A stretch of 64,000 bases of DNA. Origin: Lacticaseibacillus parakribbianus. GTDB lineage: Bacteria > Bacillota > Bacilli > Lactobacillales > Lactobacillaceae. The notes below the pieces were generated by a model. The model saw only the letters and a list, made by a program, of their open reading frames with translations. It was not told the origin of the DNA and did no database searches. Location: the NCBI RefSeq assembly GCF_025490915.1, contig NZ_JANQBA010000002.1, positions 1 through 64,000 of the forward strand, read 5' to 3'. How positions within the stretch are numbered: position 1 is the first letter of the stretch; every line of letters starts with the position of its first letter. A program made the translations under genes and the position numbers. Below, one piece after another: positions 1-10,434 of this stretch.

Positions 1-461
1 AGCACAACAAACCGTTCCGGAGGCCCGGAAGGTGTGCTGGCTCAGGCGGCGTAACCCGTTTTAGAGCCAAAGCACGACCGCCTGCTCAGGCGTGTGGATG
101 TCACCGCACGGCGCAGTCCTGAGTTAGGAGGGTAAGACCCCAGCCCCGCGGCGCGTCCGCAGGTTCTGGGACGGCGGCACCGCGTGGCAGTTGCAGCTGC
201 CAGCTGGTGCCGGACAGGTGCGGGACCTGGTTTTGGCCCCAGCGCGGCGCTGCAGCGTCGCGGTGGGACAGGAACCGAGCCACCCAACGCCTTGTAGATA
301 CCCACGTGACCACAATGCCCAGATCCGCCGCCGGGGTACTTCCCGCCGGCGGATTTGGTGCGTCCTTTTGGCCGTTGGCAACCGCGCGGCTAAAAAAATA
401 TTTATCCCGTGAAACTAAATGGGCAATTCTGGCCACTAACTGGGCGAAAGGAGGGTCGCAC
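1..461. other. Gene-poor region upstream of the ECF sigma gene
   Basis: I see no convincing gene here. Open frames on both strands have Arg/Pro/Ala-rich, low-information composition and lack ribosome sites. A GC-rich hairpin at about 331-356 (ATCCGCCG pairing with CGGCGGAT) is followed by short T runs on the plus strand and could end a transcript that enters from the left or starts in this region. A weak promoter for the sigma gene may lie at 375-404. Confidence 0.5.
375..404 (+). promoter_or_regulatory. Candidate promoter of the sigma/anti-sigma operon
   Basis: TTGGCA at 375-380 and TATTTA at 399-404 are separated by 18 bases, about 58 bases before the sigma start. ECF operons are often autoregulated, so an ECF-type promoter could exist as well, but I cannot recognise one. 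Confidence 0.35.
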
Positions 462-992
462 ATGCCACTGAATGACCTTGAACTGAAGCTCGCCAGGCGA
501 GCTGTGCGTGGCGACCGCACCGCCCTGCTGCAACTGCTGGACGGCCGTAGCGCCTACCTGTACCGCACCGCCTACCTGTACGTCGGCAACGAGCAAGACG
601 CCTTGGAGGTGTTGCAGGAGGCGACGACACAGGCGGTGAGCGCCGTGCGTCAGTTGCGCGAGCCCCAACTGTTTTTCACCTGGTACACCCGCATCCTGAT
701 TCGCCAGGCCCAAAGCGTCTACGCGCTGCGGGCCAGCGAGGAACCCACGGCAGACGCCGGCGAGCCGCTGGCGGCGCCGCCCGTCAACACCACCGAGCAC
801 CTCGACCTGCTGGCCGCCTTCGCCCAACTGAAGGCGGAATACCGCCAAGCGCTGCAATTATTCTATTACCAAGACCTGCCGACACGAGAAATCGGGCGGC
901 TCCTCAACGTCCCGGAGGCCACCATCAAGACGCGCTTGCGCCGCGGCCGCCTCGCACTGCGCAACATTTTAGGAGGAGATTACTTTGGATGA
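462..992 (+). CDS. ECF-type RNA polymerase sigma factor
   Basis: A 176-residue sigma-70 family protein of the extracytoplasmic-function type. The sigma-2 region covers about residues 20-85 (aromatic-rich SAYLYRTAYLYVG and FFTWYTRILIRQ). The sigma-4 helix-turn-helix covers about residues 115-170 (LPTREIGRLLNVPEATIKTRLRRGR). The ATG at 462 is chosen because AAAGGAGG lies 6 bases upstream; longer in-frame extensions have no ribosome site. The gene overlaps the downstream membrane anti-sigma gene by 8 bases, so the two are co-translated. Such pairs answer cell-envelope stress in Firmicutes; the signal cannot be read from sequence. Confidence 0.88.
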   Translation: MPLNDLELKLARRAVRGDRTALLQLLDGRSAYLYRTAYLYVGNEQDALEVLQEATTQAVSAVRQLREPQLFFTWYTRILIRQAQSVYALRASEEPTADAGEPLAAPPVNTTEHLDLLAAFAQLKAEYRQALQLFYYQDLPTREIGRLLNVPEATIKTRLRRGRLALRNILGGDYFG

Positions 993-1995
993 ACAACGAG
1001 ACCGTCAGCTGCTGCACGACGAGTTCGACCAGATTCCGGTGCCAGAGGCGCTGGTTCACGACGCCCTGGCGCAAGGGGTGAAAAAGGCGCCGCGCCAACA
1101 CCGCGTTCGCAACGGGCTGCTTGCCGCAGCCGCCGCCTTGGCGCTGACCACCGCCGGTCTGGCCGCCTTCGTACCCCAAGTCGGCCAGGCCTTCGACAAC
1201 GTCGGCTGGTTGGCCGCTTTTTACCTGCGCAACGGCAACGACGTGAACGCCACCGCCTTTCACGTCAACGGCGTGGCCAAGAGCCTCAACCAAACCGCAA
1301 CCTCGCACGGCATCACGGTTCACTTGGTTGAAGCCTACTACGCCGGTAAAATCATCAGCGTCACCGGCGAAATCACCGGCATGACCGAGCGCCAGATTAA
1401 CATGAACGGCGAGCACGAGCTGTCTTACTACGCCGCAAGCACGGCCAAGCAGCACTTCTTCAACGACACCTACGACTTCCAGGAAACCAAATCCGGCTAC
1501 CGCTTCCGGCTGCTGTACCACGCCACCGCCAACACCGCGCCGACTTCAGTCACCCTGCCGATTCGCATCCAGGAGCTCGGCGGCGTCTTCGGCCGCTGGA
1601 ATTTCGACCTGAAGATGAGCCAACCGGCACCGGTCGTGACCAAGCTGGCTGGCGCAACCTACGACTTCGGGGTGCCCGGTCTCACTGTGGCGCCTGTGGC
1701 CTTGATCAAGTACGCCCACGGCGCCGAGTTGCAGTACCGTGCCACTGGCGACTCGCGATACGAGCACGGTGAGACGGGCGAAATCGGCATCATGAGCATT
1801 CAAGACGCGCAGGGGCACTCGCTGATCGACATGAGCGACGGGATGACGCTTGGTGGCCCCGACGGCAGCCTCACCGATTTGGCCCTGACCAAGCTGCCGG
1901 TGCGGGGCCAAGCCTACCGCGTGCAGGTGGACTACTTCGTCAAGGGTGAAAAAAGCGCCCGTGAGGTGACCAAGTCCATCGTGCTGTGGCCGTAG
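985..1995 (+). CDS. Membrane anti-sigma factor, DUF4179-like
   Basis: A 336-residue protein with a short cytoplasmic N-terminus (about 1-42), one membrane helix (about 45-64, Ala/Leu-rich) and a large extracytoplasmic domain. This is the layout of DUF4179/RsiV-like anti-sigma factors that bind the partner sigma factor. It starts with TTG at 985, with AGGAGGAG 6 bases upstream inside the sigma gene; the ATG nearby is out of frame. Coupling to the sigma gene is the strongest functional evidence. The outer domain probably senses an envelope signal. Family assignment is from general resemblance and is moderately certain. Confidence 0.75.
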   Translation: MDEQRDRQLLHDEFDQIPVPEALVHDALAQGVKKAPRQHRVRNGLLAAAAALALTTAGLAAFVPQVGQAFDNVGWLAAFYLRNGNDVNATAFHVNGVAKSLNQTATSHGITVHLVEAYYAGKIISVTGEITGMTERQINMNGEHELSYYAASTAKQHFFNDTYDFQETKSGYRFRLLYHATANTAPTSVTLPIRIQELGGVFGRWNFDLKMSQPAPVVTKLAGATYDFGVPGLTVAPVALIKYAHGAELQYRATGDSRYEHGETGEIGIMSIQDAQGHSLIDMSDGMTLGGPDGSLTDLALTKLPVRGQAYRVQVDYFVKGEKSAREVTKSIVLWP

Positions 1996-2002
1996 AACAC
2001 GC

Positions 2003-2052
2003 CACCCAAAAATCGCGCCGCCCGCTGACTGCGGGGGCGCGATTTTTGGGTG
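2003..2052. terminator. Bidirectional terminator between the anti-sigma gene and kup
   Basis: A long inverted repeat pairs CACCCAAAAATCGCGCC (2003-2019) with its complement (2036-2052). A and T tracts flank the GC core, so it can end transcripts from both sides. Confidence 0.85.
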
Positions 2053-4077
2053 TTACTTTGCCCTGGGCCGGGGGTGCAGGATCTTGTGGTCCGTGAAGTA
2101 CATCTCGCGCGGCTCGTGGATGAACAGCGGCACGGTTTCCTCCACCACGCTGCTGAACTCCAGGCCGTACCAGTCGGCGGGGCTGGTGGTGACGTTTTGC
2201 AGCCACAGGCGGCCGCCGATCAGGTAGCGGCGCCAGGCCGGGATGTTCTCGGTCGGCATCCCCTGCGGCCGCTCGCGGATGATGACGAACTTGAAGTCAC
2301 CGACTTGACGGTCCTCAAGCGTCGTGTAGTGCGGCCGCTGCGGGTCGATCACCCCGGCCGTCAGCAGGTCGTTGACGATTTGGCGAATGTACAAGTTGAC
2401 GTGCTGCGACGTCCGGAAGCCGAGGTACAGCTGCACCGAAATCACGTTGCGGGTGTGCATCATGTCGACGGTGTAGCGCATGTCGTAGGGCTTGTCCGTT
2501 TCGTTGACCGTGACGAACCAGTAGACGCTCGCGCGTTTGGGCTGCTTGTCCAAAATCGAGTACAGCGTGGTGCGTTTGAGTCGGTAGTCGGCCTTGACCT
2601 TGGTCATGTACACCAGGTTGGTGGTGAACAGCGGCTCGCGGTCGTCCTTGGACAGCGTGACCAGCTGCGAGACGTAATCGTTCAGGTGGACGTACTCGCT
2701 TTCGCCTTGGTAACGCTCGCGCGACTTGTTGCCGAAAAACCAGATGACCATCAACGCCAAAATCAGCAGCATGATGACCAGCGTGATGTAGCCGCCGTGC
2801 ATGAACTTAACGAGGCTAGCGACCAGAAACATCGCCTCAAGTACCCCGAAGAAGCCGGTGACAAGCCCAGCGCGAAGCCGCCCGATGCGGCCCGACAGGT
2901 ACTCGAACAACAAGAAGGTGGTCATCAGCATCGTGACGGTGATGGCCAGGCCGTAAGCGGCCTCCATCGCCTTAGAGGTGCGGAAGTACCAGACCACGCT
3001 CATCGTCACCAGGCACAAGAACCAGTTGACCCCGCCGATGTAGATCTGGCTTTTGGCCGTCGAGGGGTGGGTGATGTGCATCCGCGGCAGGAACTTCAGG
3101 CTGATTGCCTCGTGAACCAGCGTGTAGGAGCCGGTGATCAACGCCTGCGACGCGATGATCGCCGCGAAGGTCGCCAAGATAATGGCAAAAGGCCGCAGCT
3201 CGTGCGGTAGCATTTCGTAAAACGGGTTGATGGTGGTCAGATTCGCGTAGGCCGCGTCCTTGTAGTGGCTGATTAGCCACGCCCCTTGGCCGAAGTAGTT
3301 GAGCATCAGCATCACGTAGACGAACGGCCAGGTCAGGTAGATGTTGTACTTGCCGACGTGACCCATGTCCGAGTACAGCGCCTCGGCCCCGGTCGTCGCC
3401 AGGAAAATGCTACCGAGCAGGAAAAGCCCGACTTTGTTGGCCGGCGAGAACAGAATCGCCACGGCGTAACGCGGCGACAAGGCGCGAAGCACTTCGAGGT
3501 GGCCGCTCATGTGCGCCACCCCGGCGACCCCCAGAAACAGGAACCACACGAGCATCACCGGGCCAAAGGCGTTGCCCAGCTTGGCGGTGCCGAAGCGCTG
3601 AATCAAAAACAGCGCGAGCAGCACGGTGCTTGTGATCACCAGCACCACCAGCTGCGAGTCGGAGAACTGAAGCGGCCCGAAGTTTTGGCCCTTGAGTCCC
3701 TCCACCGCGCTGGTGACGGTGACCGCCGGCGTCAGCGTCCCGTCGGCCAACAGCGCGGCGCCACCGATCAGGGCCGGCACCGCCAACCACGCCCCGTGGT
3801 TGCGAACCAGCGCGTAAAGCGCAAAGATCCCGCCCTCACCGTTGTTGTCGGCTCGCATCGCGAGGATCACGTACTTGATGGTGGTCAAAAGCATCAGCGT
3901 CCAAAAAATCAAAGAGATCGCGCCGATGATGTACTCCGGCGTCAGCGCCGACACCTTGCCGGCGTCGGCGATCACGGCGTTCATCACGTACAGGGGCGAG
4001 GTCCCGATGTCCCCGTAGACGATGCCTAAGGTGACCAGCATCCCGATGGCGCTGATGTGTTTTTTCTTCGGTGACAT
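2053..4077 (-). CDS. kup: Kup-family potassium uptake protein
   Basis: A 674-residue member of the KUP/HAK/KT family, which imports K+ with protons across the cytoplasmic membrane. The family hallmark [10 protein letters not shown] is at residues 21-30, followed by about 12 hydrophobic segments up to about residue 465 and a hydrophilic cytosolic C-terminal part. Length matches the family. The start has AGGAGG 5 bases upstream. In lactic acid bacteria Kup proteins are known targets of c-di-AMP. A KimA-type importer and a CbpB-like c-di-AMP receptor also occur in this window, which suggests, but does not prove, common control. Confidence 0.95.
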   Translation of the reverse strand: MSPKKKHISAIGMLVTLGIVYGDIGTSPLYVMNAVIADAGKVSALTPEYIIGAISLIFWTLMLLTTIKYVILAMRADNNGEGGIFALYALVRNHGAWLAVPALIGGAALLADGTLTPAVTVTSAVEGLKGQNFGPLQFSDSQLVVLVITSTVLLALFLIQRFGTAKLGNAFGPVMLVWFLFLGVAGVAHMSGHLEVLRALSPRYAVAILFSPANKVGLFLLGSIFLATTGAEALYSDMGHVGKYNIYLTWPFVYVMLMLNYFGQGAWLISHYKDAAYANLTTINPFYEMLPHELRPFAIILATFAAIIASQALITGSYTLVHEAISLKFLPRMHITHPSTAKSQIYIGGVNWFLCLVTMSVVWYFRTSKAMEAAYGLAITVTMLMTTFLLFEYLSGRIGRLRAGLVTGFFGVLEAMFLVASLVKFMHGGYITLVIMLLILALMVIWFFGNKSRERYQGESEYVHLNDYVSQLVTLSKDDREPLFTTNLVYMTKVKADYRLKRTTLYSILDKQPKRASVYWFVTVNETDKPYDMRYTVDMMHTRNVISVQLYLGFRTSQHVNLYIRQIVNDLLTAGVIDPQRPHYTTLEDRQVGDFKFVIIRERPQGMPTENIPAWRRYLIGGRLWLQNVTTSPADWYGLEFSSVVEETVPLFIHEPREMYFTDHKILHPRPRAK

Positions 4078-4258
4078 AGTTTCCTCCTGTTGTTAACAAG
4101 ACGTCATGATAGACGCTTGAACCGGGTGCGTCAAGCGGTCCCGGCCCCTTGTCAGGCCAGGGTGGGCGACCGGGCAGCGCGGCCGGCCACGCTTGCGCCG
4201 CCTTCGCCCCAACGCCAGGCCAGTGGTCCCCACACCGACCGCCGTGAAGCCAAAACGG

Positions 4259-4280
4259 CGGTCTCCCCAAGGGGGAGACC
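4259..4280 (-). terminator. Terminator of rny
   Basis: On the minus strand GGTCTCCCC pairs with GGGGAGACC just after the rny stop. A GC-rich segment ending in a short T run follows. Confidence 0.6.
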
Positions 4281-4286
4281 GTCGCC

Positions 4287-5855
4287 TCACTTCGCGTACT
4301 CGACCGTTCGCTTCTCGCGAATGACGGTCACCTTGATGTGGCCTGGGTACTCGAGCTCTTTTTCAATCCGGTTGCGGATGTCTCGCGCCAAGACCACCGA
4401 CTCCTCGTCGGACAGGGCCTCGGGCTTGACGATCACCCGCACCTCACGCCCCGCCTGAATGGCGAAGCTGTGGTCGACGCCTTGGTAGCTGTTGGCGATG
4501 GCCTCGAGCTTCTCTAGGCGGTGCAGGTAGTTCTCCAGCGTCTCGGAACGGGCACCGGGCCGCGCCGCCGAAATGGCGTCGGCCGCGGCGACCAGCACCG
4601 CGATGACACTGGTTGGGGCCACGTCGCCGTGGTGCGACGCAATCGTGTTGACCACGATTTTCGGCTCCTTGTACTTGGTGGCCAGCTCGACCCCAATCTC
4701 CACGTGGGAGCCGTCGACTTCCCGGTCGATGGCCTTCCCGATGTCGTGCAGTAATCCTGCGCGTCTCGCCATGATCACGTCTTCGCCTAACTCGGCCGCC
4801 ATCACCCCGGCCAGCTTGGCCACCTGAATCGAGTGATCCAGGACGTTTTGGCCGTAGCTGGTCCGGAAGTGCAGCCGGCCCAACTTCTTGATCAAATCCG
4901 GGTGCATGTTGTGAATGCCGACGTCAAAAATGGCCTGCTCCCCGATTTCGCGGATGCGCTCGTCCATTTCCTTGCGTGCCTTGTCGACCATTTCCTCAAT
5001 CCGCGCCGGGTGGATGCGGCCGTCTTGAATCAGCTTCTCCAAGGCGATCCGCGCGATTTCCCGCCGGATCGGGTCGAAGCCAGACAAAACCACCGCTTCC
5101 GGCGTGTCATCGATAATCAAATCGATCCCCGTCAGCGTCTCCAACGTGCGAATGTTGCGCCCTTCCCGGCCGATGATTCGACCCTTCATGTCGTCATTCG
5201 GCAGGTTGACCACCGTGACCGTTGTTTCCGCCACGATGTCCGAGGCACTGCGCTGGATGGCGTCTGCGATCAGCGTCTTCGCCTCCCGGTCAGCCGTCTC
5301 CTTGGCCTCGTCTTCGCTTTCCTTGATCAGTTTTGCGCGTTCATGCGCAAGCTCAGTCTTTGTTTCGGTGAGGATTCGCTCTCGCGCCTGACTCTTGGTC
5401 ATTTCGGCGATGCGCTCGAGCTCTGTGTGTTGCTGCGTGATCGCGGCTTCGATGTCCTTTTCCCGGGCATCCAGCCGCGTTTGCCGTTCGTTCAGGTTTC
5501 CCTCTCGGTCCGACAGGCTCTGTTCCTTGCGGTCAAGCGTGTCGTCGCGGCGATCCAGTGTCTCCTCGCGCTGCAAGAGGCGGTGTTCCGATTGTTGAAC
5601 CTCGGAGCGTCGGTCCTTGAGCTCTTGTTCGACCTGGCTTTGGTAGCGGTGGGCTTCATCGCGTGCTTCAACCAGTTTTTCTTTCTTCAGGGTCGCGGCT
5701 TCTTTGTTGGCGGTCTCGAGGATCCCGGCCGCACTGGTGTGGGCCTGGTCGACCGCCTTGTTGTGACGGTTGGTTTGAATCTTGATCCCGAGGAGTACTC
5801 CCACGGCTAAGGCGATGACGGCGAGGATTAACGAGACCAGCATTTCTGCGCTCAT
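4287..5855 (-). CDS. rny: Ribonuclease Y
   Basis: A 522-residue membrane-anchored endoribonuclease that initiates mRNA decay in Firmicutes. It has an N-terminal membrane helix (about 4-23), a long Glu/Arg-rich coiled coil (about 25-200), a KH RNA-binding domain ([13 protein letters not shown]) and an HD metal-phosphohydrolase domain with HDIGKAID. The length of about 520 residues and the C-terminal ending EYAK are typical. It is monocistronic, with a strong promoter upstream and a terminator downstream. Confidence 0.97.
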   Translation of the reverse strand: MSAEMLVSLILAVIALAVGVLLGIKIQTNRHNKAVDQAHTSAAGILETANKEAATLKKEKLVEARDEAHRYQSQVEQELKDRRSEVQQSEHRLLQREETLDRRDDTLDRKEQSLSDREGNLNERQTRLDAREKDIEAAITQQHTELERIAEMTKSQARERILTETKTELAHERAKLIKESEDEAKETADREAKTLIADAIQRSASDIVAETTVTVVNLPNDDMKGRIIGREGRNIRTLETLTGIDLIIDDTPEAVVLSGFDPIRREIARIALEKLIQDGRIHPARIEEMVDKARKEMDERIREIGEQAIFDVGIHNMHPDLIKKLGRLHFRTSYGQNVLDHSIQVAKLAGVMAAELGEDVIMARRAGLLHDIGKAIDREVDGSHVEIGVELATKYKEPKIVVNTIASHHGDVAPTSVIAVLVAAADAISAARPGARSETLENYLHRLEKLEAIANSYQGVDHSFAIQAGREVRVIVKPEALSDEESVVLARDIRNRIEKELEYPGHIKVTVIREKRTVEYAK

Positions 5856-5933
5856 CTTTTCACCTCCGCATCATCTCATCATGTGGTACCATGCATTGAT
5901 GCTGTGTTATTTAGTTCATTATGACACTCTCTG

Positions 5934-5962
5934 ATTGTAGCGGTTTGATGAACAAGTGTCAA
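5934..5962 (-). promoter_or_regulatory. Promoter of rny
   Basis: A near-consensus sigma-A promoter read on the minus strand: TTGACA at 5962-5957, a 17-base spacer, and TACAAT at 5939-5934. It gives a 5' leader of about 70 bases. Confidence 0.85.
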
Positions 5963-6061
5963 CTTGCGATGCGGTGTCAAGACGGCTGCGATTGGCCGGC
6001 CCCAGGCGCCAGCGCCTAGCAACACCGCCTCGCCGGGTTCGCCTGGGCCACCCTGGGCCAC

Positions 6062-6085
6062 AAAAAAACGGCCAAGTCGGCCGTT
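6062..6085 (-). terminator. Terminator after yajC
   Basis: On the minus strand ACGGCC pairs with GGCCGT, followed by a run of seven T. It closes the mutS-to-yajC group before the separately promoted rny. Confidence 0.88.
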
Positions 6086-6095
6086 ATGGGTGGTG

Positions 6096-6455
6096 CTACT
6101 TGTCGTCTTCGGAGTAACCCTTGTCGTCGTCTTTGGCGGCGTCTTCGGTTTCTTCCTTCTTGGCTGCAGGCTTGGCTGCGGCCGGCTTGCCGGCATCGTT
6201 GATGGTGCGGATGGCCGAGCGGTTGAAGGTCAAAAAGACCCCGTCGACGTCGAGATCGACGGTTTGGTCGGCCTCGTTAATGCTGTCGACCACGGCGTGA
6301 AGGCCGCCGATGGTCACGACCTTGTCACCCTTCTTCATGGCGTTGAGCATTGCCTGACGCTTTTGCTGCTGCTTTTTTTGTGGCCGCATCATGCCGAAGT
6401 ACATGAAGCCAAACATCAGCACCAGCACGATGATCATTGAAAAAGAACTTCTCAA
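6096..6455 (-). CDS. yajC: Preprotein translocase subunit YajC
   Basis: A small Sec-associated membrane protein with one N-terminal membrane helix (MIIVLVLMFGFMYFGMMRPQKK), the conserved RPQKKQQ junction and the YajC core (KGDKVVTIGGLHAVV). The tail is Lys/Asp/Glu-rich. The frame begins at TTG 6455 with GAGGTG 7 bases upstream (119 residues); an internal ATG at 6437 would give 113 residues and is possible. It is the last gene of the tgt-queA-ruvB-ruvA group, a classical lactobacillus order. Confidence 0.93.
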   Translation of the reverse strand: MRSSFSMIIVLVLMFGFMYFGMMRPQKKQQQKRQAMLNAMKKGDKVVTIGGLHAVVDSINEADQTVDLDVDGVFLTFNRSAIRTINDAGKPAAAKPAAKKEETEDAAKDDDKGYSEDDK

Positions 6456-6531
6456 ATTAAGGCACCTCGTTTTCTGTTTTAGTTCACTCTACACTGTACC
6501 AAATTCAAGGCGGTTTAACCACCGCCTGCGG

Positions 6532-7689
<1,158 letters not shown>

Positions 7690-8724
7690 TTACTTGTGAA
7701 TGAACATCGCGTCGCCGAAGCTGAAGAAGCGGTACCGCTCCTTGATGGCGTGTTCGTAGGCGTTCAAAATGTTCTCGCGGCCGGTGAACGACGCGACCAG
7801 CATCACCAGCGTCGACTTGGGCAGGTGGAAGTTCGTGATGAAGGTGTCGACGGCTCGCCACTGGTAGCCCGGCTTGATGAAAATGTCGGTCCAGCCGGAG
7901 TCGGCCTGCAGCTTCCCATCGAACTTGGTGCCGATGGTCTCAAGGGTGCGAATCGAGGTCGTACCGGTCGCGACGATGCGGCCGCCGTGAGCCCGGACGT
8001 CGTTGAGCGTGTCGGCCGCCTCCTGGGAGAAGCGGTAGAACTCGCTGTGCATCTTGTGGTCCTCGATGTTGGTCACCGACACCGGCCGGAACGTCCCGAG
8101 CCCGACGTGCAGCGTCAGGTAAACCAGCCGAACCCCCTTAGCCTGAGCCGCCGCCAGCAGCTCCTTGGTCCAGTGCAGCCCGGCGGTCGGCGCCGCGGCG
8201 GAGCCGACCTCCTTGGCGTAGACGGTCTGGTACATCTCGGGGTCGTCGAGCTTCTCCTTGATGTAAGGCGGCAGCGGCGTTTCGCCCAGCTGATCGAGAA
8301 TCTCCATGAAGATGCCCTGGTAGTGGAACTCGATGATGCGACCACCGTGTTCCAGCTCGGACACGACGGTGGCGGTCAAAAGGCCGTCGCCAAAATCGAT
8401 CACGGTCCCCACCGGCGCCTTTTTGGCCGGCTTCATCAGGGTCTCCCACTGATCGCCCGTCGTGTTGCGCAACAGCAGCACTTCCATGTGAGCCCCGGTG
8501 TCCGGCTTGACGCCGTACAGCCGCGCCGGCATCACGCGGGTGTCGTTCATCACCACGGCATCGCCCGGGTTCAGGTAATCCAAGATGTCGTAGAAGTGCT
8601 TGTCCTCAAGCGCCCCGGTTTCGGCGTTCATCACAAGCATGCGGCTGGCGTCGCGCTTCTCAAGCGGCGTCTGGGCAATCAGTTCCTGGGGCAGGTCGTA
8701 GTCGAAGTCTTCAGTCGTTAACAT
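7690..8724 (-). CDS. queA: S-adenosylmethionine:tRNA ribosyltransferase-isomerase
   Basis: A 344-residue protein of the QueA family, which transfers and isomerises the ribosyl group of SAM onto preQ1-tRNA to make epoxyqueuosine. The family start [25 protein letters not shown] and the C-terminal [26 protein letters not shown] motif are clear. It sits between ruvB (14 bases upstream) and tgt (15 bases downstream) in one minus-strand operon. Confidence 0.97.
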   Translation of the reverse strand: MLTTEDFDYDLPQELIAQTPLEKRDASRMLVMNAETGALEDKHFYDILDYLNPGDAVVMNDTRVMPARLYGVKPDTGAHMEVLLLRNTTGDQWETLMKPAKKAPVGTVIDFGDGLLTATVVSELEHGGRIIEFHYQGIFMEILDQLGETPLPPYIKEKLDDPEMYQTVYAKEVGSAAAPTAGLHWTKELLAAAQAKGVRLVYLTLHVGLGTFRPVSVTNIEDHKMHSEFYRFSQEAADTLNDVRAHGGRIVATGTTSIRTLETIGTKFDGKLQADSGWTDIFIKPGYQWRAVDTFITNFHLPKSTLVMLVASFTGRENILNAYEHAIKERYRFFSFGDAMFIHK

Positions 8725-8737
8725 GTTTTCCTTCCAA

Positions 8738-9739
8738 TCATTGAATGGGGTACGGTTGTTCGAGGTGGGCGAAGCCGGCCGGGGTGACCATGCGCCCCCG
8801 CGGCGTCCGCTTCAAAAAGCCGATCTGCAGCAAATACGGTTCGTACATTTCCTCGATGGTGGCCGTTTCCTCGCCGATGTTGGCGGCAATCGTGGCCAGC
8901 CCGACCGGACCGCCTTGGTAGTCGCGAATCATCATCATCAACAGCTTGCGGTCGATTGAATCCAGGCCCTTTTGATCGACCTGCAGCTGATCCAGCGCGT
9001 GGTCGACAATCGGCACGGACACCGCCTGCCCGGCGACGTCGGCGAAGTCGCGGATGCGCCGCAGCAGCCGGTTGGCGATCCGCGGGGTGCCGCGCGACCG
9101 CCGCGCGATTTCAAGCGCGGAGTCCGCCGGCAGCGTCAGGTTGAAGATGTCGGCCGACCGCAGCACGATCTGCTGTAGCTCCTCTGCGGTGTAATACGCC
9201 ATGTGCTCGGTGATGCCGAAGCGGTCGCGCAACGGCGCCGACAGCATCCCCGCCCGGGTCGTCGCGCCGATCAGCGTGAACGGCGGCAGCGGAAAATGCA
9301 CGGGATGGGCGGTCGGCCCCTGCCCGACCACGATATCGATGTAAAAGTCCTCCATCGCAGAGTACAGCATCTCCTCGACGATCTTGGGCAGCCGGTGAAT
9401 CTCATCGATGAACAAGACGTCGCCGGGCTGCAGCTCATTGAGCAAGGCGACCAGGTCGCCGGGCTTTTCGATCGCCGGGCCGGAGGTGGTGCGAATCTGG
9501 ACGCTCAGCTCGTTGGCGATCACCAGGGCCAGGGTGGTTTTGCCCAAGCCGGGTGGACCGTAAAGCAGGACGTGATCCAGCGCCTCCTCGCGCTTTTGGG
9601 CCGCCTTGATGTAGACGGCCAGCTGGTTTTTCACCGCGGTCTGGCCGATGTAGCCGGCCAGGCGGTGCGGCCGAAGCGTTCGCTCGACCACGTCCTCCGC
9701 TTCCTCAGACCCGGTGCCTACAATTCTTTCGTCGGCCAC
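8738..9739 (-). CDS. ruvB: Holliday junction branch migration helicase RuvB
   Basis: A 333-residue AAA+ motor that drives Holliday junction branch migration with RuvA. Walker [10 protein letters not shown] is at residues 61-69, Walker B-type FIDEIHRL follows, and the C-terminal winged-helix ends with [16 protein letters not shown]. The start has AAAGGAGG upstream. It follows ruvA by about 20 bases, so the complex partners are co-expressed. Confidence 0.97.
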   Translation of the reverse strand: MADERIVGTGSEEAEDVVERTLRPHRLAGYIGQTAVKNQLAVYIKAAQKREEALDHVLLYGPPGLGKTTLALVIANELSVQIRTTSGPAIEKPGDLVALLNELQPGDVLFIDEIHRLPKIVEEMLYSAMEDFYIDIVVGQGPTAHPVHFPLPPFTLIGATTRAGMLSAPLRDRFGITEHMAYYTAEELQQIVLRSADIFNLTLPADSALEIARRSRGTPRIANRLLRRIRDFADVAGQAVSVPIVDHALDQLQVDQKGLDSIDRKLLMMMIRDYQGGPVGLATIAANIGEETATIEEMYEPYLLQIGFLKRTPRGRMVTPAGFAHLEQPYPIQ

Positions 9740-9761
9740 ATTGGCCCTCCTTTCTAATCCC

Positions 9762-10340
9762 TCAGCTCAACAGGCGCAGCCCTTCGCGCAGGTAAGCGTC
9801 GGTGGTTTTGGCGCCGCTTTTGGCCAGCTTGGTCGTCAGCTTCGCCACGGTTTTGTCCGGGTAACCCAAAGCGACCAGGGCCGCCAAGGCGTCGTTCAGG
9901 GCCGGGTCGGCCACCGGCGCGACCGGGGTGAAGAGGTCGCCGACCGGGGCGGCCAGCTTGCCCTTGAGATCCAAAATGATCTGCTGGGCCGTCTTCTTGC
10001 CGATACCCGGAAACTTCGTCAGGTACGTGACGTCGCCGGCCGCCACCGCGCCGGCCAGGCCGTCGGTGCTGGCGTTGGCCAAAATGGCGAGGGCCGACTT
10101 GGGTCCGATGCCGGTGACCGTCAAAAGCTGGTTGAAGGTCTGCTTCTCGCCGGCGCTGACGAAGCCGTACAGCGCCTGGTCGTTATCCCGAATGATCTGT
10201 TGAACGTAGACGGTGGCCGCCGCCCCCTCCTGATAGGCGTAAGGGTTGGTCACCAACAGCCGGTAGCCGACGCCTTGCACCTCAAGCACCAAGAAGCTCG
10301 GCGTGATGGCCGCCACCACGCCCTTGAGGTATTCGTACAT
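9762..10340 (-). CDS. ruvA: Holliday junction binding protein RuvA
   Basis: A 192-residue junction-recognition subunit. It begins [20 protein letters not shown] (OB-fold domain I), has two helix-hairpin-helix motifs ([16 protein letters not shown] and [19 protein letters not shown]) and a C-terminal UBA-like domain III that contacts RuvB. The start at 10340 is chosen because the family begins with M-Y-E-Y and AAAGGGG lies upstream; an in-frame extension upstream lacks support. Confidence 0.96.
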   Translation of the reverse strand: MYEYLKGVVAAITPSFLVLEVQGVGYRLLVTNPYAYQEGAAATVYVQQIIRDNDQALYGFVSAGEKQTFNQLLTVTGIGPKSALAILANASTDGLAGAVAAGDVTYLTKFPGIGKKTAQQIILDLKGKLAAPVGDLFTPVAPVADPALNDALAALVALGYPDKTVAKLTTKLAKSGAKTTDAYLREGLRLLS

Positions 10341-10434
10341 GAGTTGCCCCTTTCTGACTGTGCAGTACATGTGTTTGGTCCATTGTAGCACAGGCCAGGA
10401 ATTGGCGAAACCGACCGCGGCCGTCGCCTGGGGC

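Noticed and set aside
207-461. Longer sigma factor starting at 207
   Set aside because: The added residues are low-information, and a strong ribosome site marks the ATG at 462.
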